Source: Rufibacter glacialis (GTDB taxonomy: Bacteria > Bacteroidota > Bacteroidia > Cytophagales > Hymenobacteraceae). Taken from it: DNA of 64,000 bases. This document shows, piece by piece, positions 43,290 through 51,946 of this stretch. The position numbers and the translations under genes were made by a program. The stretch covers positions 835,677-899,676 of the forward strand of contig NZ_VKKZ01000010.1 in NCBI RefSeq assembly GCF_008271745.1. The letters run 5' to 3'. Every line of letters starts with the position of its first letter. Positions within the stretch are counted from its first letter, which is position 1. The notes under the pieces are model-generated. The model had not been told where the DNA came from. It made no database searches and saw only the letters and a program-made list of their open reading frames with translations.

Positions 43290-44948
43290 TCAGGCTTTAA
43301 CGGCTTTCACTGTGTTGATCACCTGGAATTGCGGATCATATTGGTCTAACTGGCCTTTGGTTATTTCTGACCTGCCCATGCCGTACAGGAAAGCCGTGGC
43401 AGCCAGGACATTTCCGTGGGAACCTACTGCCACCTCCCCAGAGGGAAACGTTTCAGCCATGATCTTGCGCAGGACTTTGTCAGTAAATGCCCAGAACCAG
43501 GTTTCACCCCACTCATCTTTGTCAATGGAGGTGATGTAGGGAACGGTTAATAACAGCGTGCCGCCAGGTCTCAAGATTCGGTGGCAAGTAGCCAGGGCGC
43601 CTTTGAAATCATAGATGAGGTGCAGCGTTTGCGTTAAGACAATGCAGTCAAAGGTATTATCCGGAATGTGCGGGGCGTGGCTTATGTCACCAATGATGGT
43701 GGCGGCGGGGTTATTGTCATTCACATGCAGGATTTCACTTTTGACCACCTTCTTGCCGCCAAACTTCAGGGTGTACTCATTGTCCCCAATCTCCAGGACT
43801 CTTCCCTTTATACTGGGCGCTTCTTGTTGCAGGAAGTTTTCAATGTAGTATCTGTCTATAGGCCCCCCACGGTCATACCCGAATTCACGGCTGAAAGGCA
43901 CCGTACGGTCAAAATCGCCTAAAGAAACCTTGCCTGCAGCCGGTAAGTGGCTTTGGTAGAGGCCCATTTTATACAGCCATCTCAGTCCGAAAGCCGGGGT
44001 TGTTTTTTTTATCAAGGATTTAATCATAGCAGCTTTTCTTAAATAGAATCTTATGAACAGGCTTGGTTTGTACCGCAGGAGGAGAAGGAGATGCTGAGTT
44101 GGCGGAGGAGAACTGCATTTTGTGCTCTTTTCATAGGCCTGGGTGCAGTAATAGTCTTGCCAAATCTGTTTCCCCCGGGAAAAGGCAGCTTTTTCTGCAG
44201 GGCCTTTCAATACGGGAGATTGCGAGTTCAGTACCTGAAGAACCGATTCCAGCATCTGGGGAATGTTACCGGACATGTTGGTGGTATGAAACCGATAGGC
44301 CGCAATCTTAGTGGTGTGGTGGGCAACCGGGTATTTGCGGGATATTCTCAGGTAAAGGTCATAGTCTTCACAACTCCGCAAGGAGGTGTCATAGCGATAC
44401 TCCTCAAACACCCACCGTCTGTACATAACGGTACCATGCATTCCAATATAATTACCCTGTAACAGCTCCTGGTAATGGTTGGCTGAAACCTCCCGGATTA
44501 TTTCCTGACAAATCCCTTCCTGTTCAAAAACCTTGTCATGGGCCCCAGATACAAATGCCAACTTGGGGTCTTGTTGCAGGTAGTGCACGTTAGTGGCAAT
44601 AGCTCCCGGAAGCAGCCAGTCATCAGCGTCCAGAAAAACCAGAAGCTGGCCTTTTGCGTGGTCAATGCCGGTGTTTCTGGCGGCAGAAAGACCTTGGTTT
44701 TTCTGGTAAACATAGAAAACGCCTTCCGTTCCTTCAGATATGGAGCGTGTGTCATCAGAGGAACCGTCATCTACCACAATCACCTCAATGGCTGGGTACT
44801 CTTGTTTCCAAACACTCTCAAAAGCATCTACCAGGTATTTCCCATGATTATAGCAAGGTATGATCACCGAAACCAAAGGCGTACCTGTAAGCGCCTTCTC
44901 TTCTACGGAAGGCTGTTCTTTAGGAACTGATGGAAGGGCATGGATCAT
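43290..44948 (-). CDS. Glycosyltransferase family 2 fused to a SAM-dependent methyltransferase
   Basis: A 552-residue two-domain protein. Residues 24-250 are GT2: PLVSVIIPCYNHGKYL, VIVVDDGSSDDT, NQGLSAARNTGI, the metal motif LLVFLDADDWLLP and the CEDYDLYLRIS block. Residues about 340-530 are a class I methyltransferase: RVLEIGDNEYTLKFGG as motif I (DNEYT replaces the usual GCGTG), IIGDISHAPHIPDNTFDCIVLTQTLHLIYD and RILRPGGTLLLTVP. It may add a sugar and methylate it or the chain end. Terminal methylation stops chain growth in some ABC-exported O-antigens, so a chain-length role is possible but inferred. Confidence 0.88.
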   Translation of the reverse strand: MIHALPSVPKEQPSVEEKALTGTPLVSVIIPCYNHGKYLVDAFESVWKQEYPAIEVIVVDDGSSDDTRSISEGTEGVFYVYQKNQGLSAARNTGIDHAKGQLLVFLDADDWLLPGAIATNVHYLQQDPKLAFVSGAHDKVFEQEGICQEIIREVSANHYQELLQGNYIGMHGTVMYRRWVFEEYRYDTSLRSCEDYDLYLRISRKYPVAHHTTKIAAYRFHTTNMSGNIPQMLESVLQVLNSQSPVLKGPAEKAAFSRGKQIWQDYYCTQAYEKSTKCSSPPPTQHLLLLLRYKPSLFIRFYLRKAAMIKSLIKKTTPAFGLRWLYKMGLYQSHLPAAGKVSLGDFDRTVPFSREFGYDRGGPIDRYYIENFLQQEAPSIKGRVLEIGDNEYTLKFGGKKVVKSEILHVNDNNPAATIIGDISHAPHIPDNTFDCIVLTQTLHLIYDFKGALATCHRILRPGGTLLLTVPYITSIDKDEWGETWFWAFTDKVLRKIMAETFPSGEVAVGSHGNVLAATAFLYGMGRSEITKGQLDQYDPQFQVINTVKAVKA

Positions 44949-44982
44949 AGAAATCCTGTTTTTCTTTGCTGTCTGGCAACCG

Positions 44983-46278
44983 TTAATTTTTTACCTCTTG
45001 TAAATTCCGGTGCGCTACCAGGGGGAGAGGGTACTTGGTGGAACGTTTCCGGTTTCTAAAGTAGAAGGCATACCCAGAGAGAATACCTTTGATTTCAGCT
45101 ATAATGGTTCGGCCCCGGCTTTGGTACTTAGGAAAGCATTTGATGGCTAACTGCAGGTAGTATTTTGGGAATTCCCGGTGTAAGAGCCTATTATAATTGG
45201 AATGCCTGTGCTGTTGAAGAAGAGCTGCGGTGATGAATCCCCGCATGTAAAAGTAAATCTGTCTCCTGAGGCTTTGGAGGTCTCTTCTATGTTCATGGAA
45301 CACGATGGCCCTGGGGTTGTACCGAATAACCAAACCATGCGCAAGGATTCTATGCCACATTTCTGAATCCCCGTTGCAGCCAGCCGCTCCTACATCCAGA
45401 ATCTCATCAAAATACCCGGTCTTCTCAAAAATTTCTTTGCGGAAAGCCATGTTGGCGCCGGCTCCAATTTCCCAGACGGGTGGGCCAAAGGCAATGTTAT
45501 CCTGGAAGAAGCGGGTATCAAACCGTTTACTCTGGTAGCCCCGGTTAAAGCTCCAATGTTTTTCAAAGATTACCTGTGCTTCCGTCATTAGTTCCTTGGC
45601 GATGACTAAACCGGTCATAGCCGCAATCTCAGGATCTTGGAAGGTTTCCCAAATATGGAATACCCACTGCGGATGTACCACCACATCATCATCTACAAAG
45701 GCTACCACCGGGCACCGGGCTTGGTGAATTCCGGTATTTCTGGCTATATCTAAGCCCGGGCGGGGCTCTTTAACATACGTAACCCCATCTACTTGCCTGG
45801 CTACGTCAAAGGTGCTGGTGTCTTCTGGCGCATTGTCAATGACAATGATCTCAGTAGGGGTGCACTCTAGCGCCTGTAACATCTCTAAGCAGCGCTGTAA
45901 TTGGGAGGATCTGTTGCGGGTGCATATTACCACAGAGACTTCCACGCTTTCCGGAATAGGGAAGGTGGTGTACTCTGCCATGAGGTTGTCCATCCACAGG
46001 GCCCACTCCTTCTCATCTCTTACCTTTTTACGCCATTCTCCTTCAATGTTAAGGGACCTGGCATACTGCGCTAAAGCCGGGGCCACAGCCGCCATGACTT
46101 CCTGTTCGTACTCTTCGGGCTTCAACGGAGTGCCTGCCTCCAGGAAAAGATGCCCCAAGGCCACTTGGTGCCACCAGAATACCAGGTAATGGCCCTGGTT
46201 TTCTGTAAGGTCCGGCATCTTAAGCAAGCGCTGGTTTAGGTAAACGTGCGTGATATGGAAAGAAACTTGAGTTTCCAT
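44983..46278 (-). CDS. Glycosyltransferase family 2 with N-terminal extension
   Basis: A 431-residue protein. The first 120 residues are an extra domain with no recognised family. GT2 motifs follow: VEVSVVICTRNRSSQLQRCL, EIIVIDNAPEDTST, RPGLDIARNTGI and the metal motif VVAFVDDDVVVHPQW. VGAAGCNGDSEMWHRIL fits the acceptor or catalytic block. It lies 13 bp after the Wzt gene, and so belongs to the ABC export operon. It likely adds a sugar early in glycan synthesis; the substrate is unknown. Confidence 0.88.
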   Translation of the reverse strand: METQVSFHITHVYLNQRLLKMPDLTENQGHYLVFWWHQVALGHLFLEAGTPLKPEEYEQEVMAAVAPALAQYARSLNIEGEWRKKVRDEKEWALWMDNLMAEYTTFPIPESVEVSVVICTRNRSSQLQRCLEMLQALECTPTEIIVIDNAPEDTSTFDVARQVDGVTYVKEPRPGLDIARNTGIHQARCPVVAFVDDDVVVHPQWVFHIWETFQDPEIAAMTGLVIAKELMTEAQVIFEKHWSFNRGYQSKRFDTRFFQDNIAFGPPVWEIGAGANMAFRKEIFEKTGYFDEILDVGAAGCNGDSEMWHRILAHGLVIRYNPRAIVFHEHRRDLQSLRRQIYFYMRGFITAALLQQHRHSNYNRLLHREFPKYYLQLAIKCFPKYQSRGRTIIAEIKGILSGYAFYFRNRKRSTKYPLPLVAHRNLQEVKN

Positions 46279-46291
46279 GGTAAGTAAAAGT

Positions 46292-47581
46292 CTAAGCCTG
46301 GGTCACCAGCTCTTTTTGTCCTATATGGAAGGGGAACGTTGGGCGAACTGCCCCCATCCATTTGCCAAACCATTTGATATCACCGCGGTAATCGTCTATC
46401 TCAAAAGAGAGGCACTCTTCATAGTAGAACAGATTCACGGACGTGTCCTTGACCACAATCAAAGACATGTAATAAGAGCCATCATTCAGGAAGTTTCCAG
46501 GAATGGTACACTCTCCCTCTACCAGTCCTTTTTGACAAGGGACAGACGGGGAGGGTATATCAAAAATGCAGTCACCACCATATGAAAACAGGTGCAGACC
46601 CACGCTCAGGTTTTGCTCACCGCCTAGATTCCAGAACTGGAATTTAACTGTAAGGGGAACCCTGATGTCTAAGGGGGAATCTAAATCGTTGAACTGAGGG
46701 ATCAACCGAACGCTCTTGAAGCGGATGATCTCATTCCCTGGGGCTTCCACCATGTTGTCCCAGGTATGGTGGAGCTGGAATTTGCGAATTCCTTTGATAT
46801 AGTTGTTAATCACCGTAGAGGCTGGGCCGGTTTCCATCAACCGGCCTTTCTGGAGCCAGAGCGCATGGTCGCAGAGATTGCTGACCGCTTGCATACTGTG
46901 GCTCACAAAGAGAATGGTACGTCCTTCGCTTTGTGAGACATCTTTGACTTTACCCAGGCATTTCTTCTGGAATTCGGCATCGCCAACGGCCAACACCTCA
47001 TCTATGATTAGAATATCCGGCTCCAGGTGGGCTGCTACCGCAAAGGCCAGCCTTACATACATACCAGACGAGTAGCGTTTAACCGGGGTATCCAGGAATT
47101 TCTCAATGCCAGAGAAATCCACGATTTCGTCAAATTTTGCTTTGATCTCCCTTTTGGTCATGCCCAGGATATACCCGCTCAGGAATATGTTCTCCCGGCC
47201 GCTGAGTTCCTGGTTGAACCCGGTGCCTACTTCCAGAAGGCTGCTGATTTTTCCGTTGCCCCGCACCACTCCTTTGGTGGGCTTCACAATTCTGGAAATG
47301 ATTTTCAGCAGCGTTGATTTACCCGCCCCGTTGTTCCCAATGATTCCCCACACTTCCCCTTGTTTGATATCAAAGGTTAGGTCTTGCAAAGCCCAGAAGG
47401 TTTTATGGTTTTTAGAGGAGCCTGTTTTTCCTGCTGAATGCGGACTATAGAAGGGGTCTTCTTTTTTGAGGACAGAGGTAGCCCACCAACGGTTAATATC
47501 CTGGCTGAGAGATCCTGTGCCAATGGTACCCAGTTGGAAAGCCTTTGATAATTCTTCTACTTGTATGATTACATCTCCCAT
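46292..47581 (-). CDS. ABC transporter ATP-binding protein for polysaccharide export (Wzt-like)
   Basis: A 429-residue protein with an N-terminal ATPase domain and a C-terminal carbohydrate-binding-type domain (last 150 residues), the Wzt layout. Motifs: Walker A GIIGNNGAGKST, signature YSSGMYVRLAFAVA, Walker B ILIIDEVLAVGD and H-loop ILFVSHSM. The frame extends to 47641, but the ATG at 47581 (MGDVIIQVEEL) starts at the usual place and lies 5 bp after the permease gene. With the permease it exports a lipid-linked glycan. The C-terminal domain in Wzt proteins recognises the terminal sugar modification. Confidence 0.94.
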   Translation of the reverse strand: MGDVIIQVEELSKAFQLGTIGTGSLSQDINRWWATSVLKKEDPFYSPHSAGKTGSSKNHKTFWALQDLTFDIKQGEVWGIIGNNGAGKSTLLKIISRIVKPTKGVVRGNGKISSLLEVGTGFNQELSGRENIFLSGYILGMTKREIKAKFDEIVDFSGIEKFLDTPVKRYSSGMYVRLAFAVAAHLEPDILIIDEVLAVGDAEFQKKCLGKVKDVSQSEGRTILFVSHSMQAVSNLCDHALWLQKGRLMETGPASTVINNYIKGIRKFQLHHTWDNMVEAPGNEIIRFKSVRLIPQFNDLDSPLDIRVPLTVKFQFWNLGGEQNLSVGLHLFSYGGDCIFDIPSPSVPCQKGLVEGECTIPGNFLNDGSYYMSLIVVKDTSVNLFYYEECLSFEIDDYRGDIKWFGKWMGAVRPTFPFHIGQKELVTQA

Positions 47582-47586
47582 AGGTG

Positions 47587-48444
47587 CTACACTACGTCTA
47601 TTAGTTTGTCGCCTTGTTTGTTGAAAAAGAGAAGAGAACACCCTAACAGGAGCAAGGACAAGCCTACGCTGTAGCCTAAACTCCAGGCAGTGGTCGTTCC
47701 TTCACCCAGCAACGCTAACCGGAACAATTCAAAAAAGGAAGTCAAGGGATTGAATTGGACAATCCACCTCACTTTCTCGGGCACATAATCAACGGGATAA
47801 AGCACCGGAGTGAAAAACATCAATAACCGGACCCCGAAGGAAACCAAGTGGACCATGTCTCTGTATTTGGCGGTGATCACCGAGAAAATAAGCCCCATCG
47901 CCAAACCCGTCAAACCCACCAACAGGATCACAAAAGGCAAGGTAAAGGTCAGGTAGTTGAATGGCAGGGTGTAGTCTTTGAAGATGACGTAATAGGCCAT
48001 CATGGCCGCCAGCATAGCGAACTGAATGGCAAACCGGAACATCTGGGTTCCCAGTTGGGAAAAGGGTATGATAAGCCTCGGGAAATATACTTTATTGAAA
48101 ATCTGGGCATTTTCCCTGAAGATGAAGGAAGTGCCTATGAAGGTATCATGGAAGAAATTCCAGATCACAATACCAGATAGGTAGAAAAGCACTGGGGGTA
48201 AGGCTCCTGTAGAAACCCCAATCAGTTTGTTAAAGACCAGAATATAGGTTAGAAGCGTCAGCAGGGGTTGTAGGAGAAGCCAGATAGGGCCTAATATGGT
48301 TTGCTGGTAGTTTAATAGAAAGTCTTTGCGAACTAAGCTCGAGGCTAAATGACGATAATACCACAGCTCCTTGAAATCCATCCCCCACTTGGTCTTGGCA
48401 GTGATCTCCCATTCCCAATCGTTTTTTGGTGTACTGTTAATCAT
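47587..48444 (-). CDS. ABC-2 type polysaccharide exporter permease (Wzm-like)
   Basis: A 285-residue protein with six hydrophobic helices. The N-terminal ELWYYRHLASSLVRKDFLLNY and the following LGPIWLLLQPLLTLLTYILVF are hallmarks of the ABC-2/TagG/Wzm family. It forms the membrane channel with the ATPase encoded 5 bp downstream. It is the first gene of the - strand polysaccharide operon, preceded by about 360 bp of AT-rich DNA. Confidence 0.94.
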   Translation of the reverse strand: MINSTPKNDWEWEITAKTKWGMDFKELWYYRHLASSLVRKDFLLNYQQTILGPIWLLLQPLLTLLTYILVFNKLIGVSTGALPPVLFYLSGIVIWNFFHDTFIGTSFIFRENAQIFNKVYFPRLIIPFSQLGTQMFRFAIQFAMLAAMMAYYVIFKDYTLPFNYLTFTLPFVILLVGLTGLAMGLIFSVITAKYRDMVHLVSFGVRLLMFFTPVLYPVDYVPEKVRWIVQFNPLTSFFELFRLALLGEGTTTAWSLGYSVGLSLLLLGCSLLFFNKQGDKLIDVV

Positions 48445-48807
48445 AAATGGCGAAGTAGTGGAAAAGGTAAATTATATATGAGTTAACTATATAACTTATG
48501 ATTTTAATATAAAAATTGATGGTTTAAATATACCTATGATGATTTTAATATCATACAAAATAGTAAAATAAATATTGTAAAGTTTATAATTATGCAAATT
48601 CTTTGAATAAAGTATAGTAAATCAATGATATAAATGCATTTTTTATAACCCGTACTTTGGGTGAAGTAGAGTGTCCTCTGGAAGTAATGCCTAGTGATAT
48701 AATTAGGGAATACAGTACACAGAGGGCTTGGCAATGCCAAGCTAGTCACTGATAATCAATTGATAAGAGGCAGAAGGCAGAGGTGTGGTTGTTGGCTGTT
48801 GAGGGGA
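48445..48807. other. AT-rich promoter region of the ABC export operon
   Basis: 363 bp with no credible gene. The 200 bp next to the permease start are very AT-rich and likely hold its promoter. A perfect small hairpin (GCTTGGCA / TGCCAAGC, 48726-48742) lies 65 bp past the stop of the upstream membrane protein gene and may help end that transcript. Confidence 0.5.
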
Positions 48808-50205
48808 TTAGGCGAACACAGGGGCTGGCTGCGCCTTGGCTGATAGAAGGGAGAATAGCAGTAATACAAAAGAAAAGGAGCCCAAGGCCACCAGGGTACC
48901 GCCGCCTATTATAAGGCCAATTGTCAAGGAGAGTGCCCACGCAAGAGTTCCAAGGGAGTGGTACCTGCTTTTTCCCCTAAAGCTTACAAACACCGCCAGG
49001 ATTAAGACAGAGAAAATTAGAAGTCCTTTAATGAAAAGGCCAGAAAGAGACCCTGAAAAGGAAAAAAAGTAATACCCATACACATTGCAGGCAAAAAAGA
49101 TAGACAAAAGGAGGCAAATAGCAGCCAGGGACAGGTAGCCATATTTCTGCCCTGAGGCATGTTGGCTGTAGGCCCAACTGGCTATAAAGGCACTGAAAGC
49201 AAGGGCGCTAGGAAACCAGTTTTCCGGAATCCCTGCCTCGGCTTGGTAGAGCCCGTCAAAAGAATTCATCAAAATAGCCATGGTAAGCCCCAGCCCGCAT
49301 ATGATGCTGGTAAAGTAGTACAGAATGCTTCTTATAAGGGCAGGGAGGCTGAATTGATTTAAGGGCGTAGCCATGGCTGAAGAAGAGTCCCTCGCCTTGG
49401 ACGTGGAGACATAAAGCACGGTGGAAAGAAGGAAGCACCAGGAGCCAAAGAGCTCAGATCCTTCCTCCAAAAGAAGTAAGGAGATAGGCCGCTGCCACAT
49501 TCCAGATGAGTCAACTGCGTTTAAGGCATTGATTTCTAAAAACTCCTGAAAAGGAATGCTGGCGAAGAGAAAGATGCCGGTGGCTGCCAAGGCCAAGGCC
49601 CATTTACTGTCTTTGAACCGTACGAACCCAAAGAATCCCATATAAAGAACCACTAGCCCTATAAGAAAGTAGAAGAGGTTCCATCCGGCGGCGGTGCTTA
49701 TGCCCGAAGAGGCGAAGAAGTCACCCATGGTCTCATGGAAAGATCCGATCTCATCAAAGGAGAGAGCGGCAAAGATGAGGCTCAGTCCCAACCAGCCATA
49801 ACTAAGGATTTGGTCACGCCATTGGGGAAGACGTATTCTATCTGTGGCAAAACAAACCAGACACATACAGGATACCATCAAAAGCAAAATAGAGGAATAC
49901 CAGGTGGCAAATACATTCTCTACCGCCAGGTTGCCTTGGGCCAGGGTGTAATAAAGTGCTTTGGCACCCAGAGACAGATGCGGAAGCACTACCTCTTCTG
50001 GCTGCCCTTTGAAAGTGTATTGGTAATAGGTCATAAAACCCCAGGTAGCAGCAAGGAAAAACAAATTGCCCACCGCTAAGAAAAGTAGGAATCCTTTCAC
50101 TTGACGCTGAGAGACAATGCGGGTGTTTGATGCAGGGTGCATGGGCTGCGCAGGGTGTTGCATGATAAGTAAAACGAAACGGTGAATCTGCCCAATAACC
50201 TCCAA
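48808..50205 (-). CDS. Uncharacterised polytopic membrane protein
   Basis: A 465-residue protein with about 12 hydrophobic helices. I do not recognise the family. Conserved-looking polar residues sit in or beside helices: SFDEIGSFHE (about 148-157), IPFQEFLEINA and LLLEEGSELFGSW. This pattern of acidic residues with a His could bind a metal or a polar substrate. The frame opens at 50205; the ATG at 50163 (MQHPAQPMHP) would drop a leading 14 residues and may be the true start. It is flanked by the ABC export operon and a response regulator gene but not tightly coupled to either. Confidence 0.7.
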   Translation of the reverse strand: MEVIGQIHRFVLLIMQHPAQPMHPASNTRIVSQRQVKGFLLFLAVGNLFFLAATWGFMTYYQYTFKGQPEEVVLPHLSLGAKALYYTLAQGNLAVENVFATWYSSILLLMVSCMCLVCFATDRIRLPQWRDQILSYGWLGLSLIFAALSFDEIGSFHETMGDFFASSGISTAAGWNLFYFLIGLVVLYMGFFGFVRFKDSKWALALAATGIFLFASIPFQEFLEINALNAVDSSGMWQRPISLLLLEEGSELFGSWCFLLSTVLYVSTSKARDSSSAMATPLNQFSLPALIRSILYYFTSIICGLGLTMAILMNSFDGLYQAEAGIPENWFPSALAFSAFIASWAYSQHASGQKYGYLSLAAICLLLSIFFACNVYGYYFFSFSGSLSGLFIKGLLIFSVLILAVFVSFRGKSRYHSLGTLAWALSLTIGLIIGGGTLVALGSFSFVLLLFSLLSAKAQPAPVFA

Positions 50206-50269
50206 TTCCTTAGAGAACTAGTATAGGGAGGTAATCCGAAAATGAAAAAAGCGGCAAGCAATGGGAAAC

Positions 50270-50854
50270 TTATTTCTCTTGGTTCTGGGGGTCTTTTTTG
50301 GTGGGATCTTCTACGCTAGAGCTGTCATCTGTTTTGGAATGCTGGCTGTTTACCTCCCTCGTGAGTTCGGCTACTTTCTTTTCCAGGTTCTCTTTTGCCG
50401 CTTTCAACTCCTCTACCAGTTTTTGGTGGGCTTTTCGGGCATTTAGTTCATCAATGGCATTTTCCATAAGCCGCCTAAGGCTTTCTCTGTCCCAGGGCTT
50501 CATGATATACCGGTACACTTTTCCGCTGTTCATGGCGTCTAAGATGGATTCTGAATCACTGTAGCTGGTGAGGATGATCCTGATCAAGTCATGGTTTTCA
50601 GGCAGATTTTTCAAAAACTGGACCCCCGTCATTTTAGGCATGCGTTGGTCCACGATCAAAATGGAAATGGGCTCTGCCGCCAAAATCTTCAACCCTTCGT
50701 CTCCCGACATAGCGGTGAAAACCTTGAAGAACTTCCTGAATGTAGACTTAAAGACTACTAAATTGTCTTCTTCATCATCTATATATAGAATACTTGGTTT
50801 CTCTGTCCCTTCTGCCAAGCTATTGGTAGGCGGTGTAGGTGTGGTGTTATCCAT
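50270..50854 (-). CDS. Response regulator: receiver domain with C-terminal coiled coil
   Basis: A 194-residue protein. A disordered start (about 1-20) is followed by a receiver domain (about 21-140): ILYIDDEEDNL, LIVDQRMPKMTG with the phospho-acceptor Asp, and the switch lysine in YIMKPWDR. A helical coiled coil (about 140-172) and a polar, charged tail follow. There is no DNA-binding or enzyme domain. The receiver type (KPW, DQRMP) is the one often found with RpfG-like outputs, but here the output is only the coiled coil. It probably works by binding a partner; none is encoded next to it. Confidence 0.87.
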   Translation of the reverse strand: MDNTTPTPPTNSLAEGTEKPSILYIDDEEDNLVVFKSTFRKFFKVFTAMSGDEGLKILAAEPISILIVDQRMPKMTGVQFLKNLPENHDLIRIILTSYSDSESILDAMNSGKVYRYIMKPWDRESLRRLMENAIDELNARKAHQKLVEELKAAKENLEKKVAELTREVNSQHSKTDDSSSVEDPTKKDPQNQEK

Positions 50855-51946
50855 GCCTTTTAAGCGTTTATAAGAATGTCGTTCTAATGTTTCATCTGAT
50901 GAGGGGGAAGCAGGTATTAGGATAAAAGAACCAAAGACTTCTTTCTTAAGATGCTCAGGAGCCTAGGTTGCTTGCAAAGTGGGTGTTTGCCGTGTGGGCC
51001 AACAGGTGTGAGTCTTCTATCATTTTATGGAGTCAGCCCACACTTCTAATCTTCTCTAAAACTTTATCAATGGAATGGCATCTCACCCGTTTCCCGATTC
51101 TTGTCTTCTCCAGCCATGGTCTCGTTCATTTAGTATTGAAGGCTACAACCCAAAAAATTGCTTTCTTCTACCTGCGTCCGGTCCATTAAGGAAAAGCTAT
51201 AAGAAATAGGTGAAAGGTGCAGGATAGGGTTTATTATTCTATAAAGGTAATGTTAAAAATTAATACTATTTTATTATACTCTGCAATTTAATATAAAATT
51301 TATTCAATTAATTGTTTTTTAGGTGGATTAAATTTTCCTATAGTTAAAGATTTATGATTTCTGCCGTCAAACAGGCTTAGATCAGGGAGCAGGGGGTATC
51401 TTATGATTTAAGTTAGGGTGCTTTTACGGGAAATGATTCTCAACCTAAGGCAGAGCCAACAAAGGCAGAGAGACCAAAAGAAAGGCCCTTAAAGTTATAG
51501 GGAAGCTGTCACGTCTACCTTAGTGTTAGGGGCTTTTTGCTGGGAGTGAAGACAGAAGAAATGGCTAGGTAAGGAATTGGCATCCTTAGATATAAGAAAG
51601 GGCCATACAAATCAAAGATTTCCGGAAAGCCTCCCTAAAAGAGGAAAAGAAACGCCAATAAATTGCTTCCCCTAAACCTTGTGAGGGTAATTTTATTGGT
51701 TTCCTGACTCTCCTGCGTAGGGTTGTTTACCGTGGTTGTAAGGCTTCTACTAACTTAAAAATCGGTTAGGAAAAGTACTCCTGCATTTATCTACTCTCGT
51801 CATTCTGCAGGGGCAAACTATTTTGGAGATACATAATTAGAAAGAGATGGGTGGTCTATTGGGGAGAAGGCAGGCATTCTATTTCCCAGCCAGGCTGTTG
51901 AGGAGGAAGAAAGAAAGTAGCCGAAGAATGGAGAAGAAAAAAATGC
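50855..51946. other. Non-coding region
   Basis: About 1.1 kb with no credible gene on either strand. 51230-51360 is very AT-rich. Only short, low-quality open frames are seen. No RNA gene or mobile-element remnant was recognised. Confidence 0.45.

Noticed and set aside
50968..51189. 73-codon + strand ORF
   Set aside because: No similarity or supporting context; region treated as non-coding.
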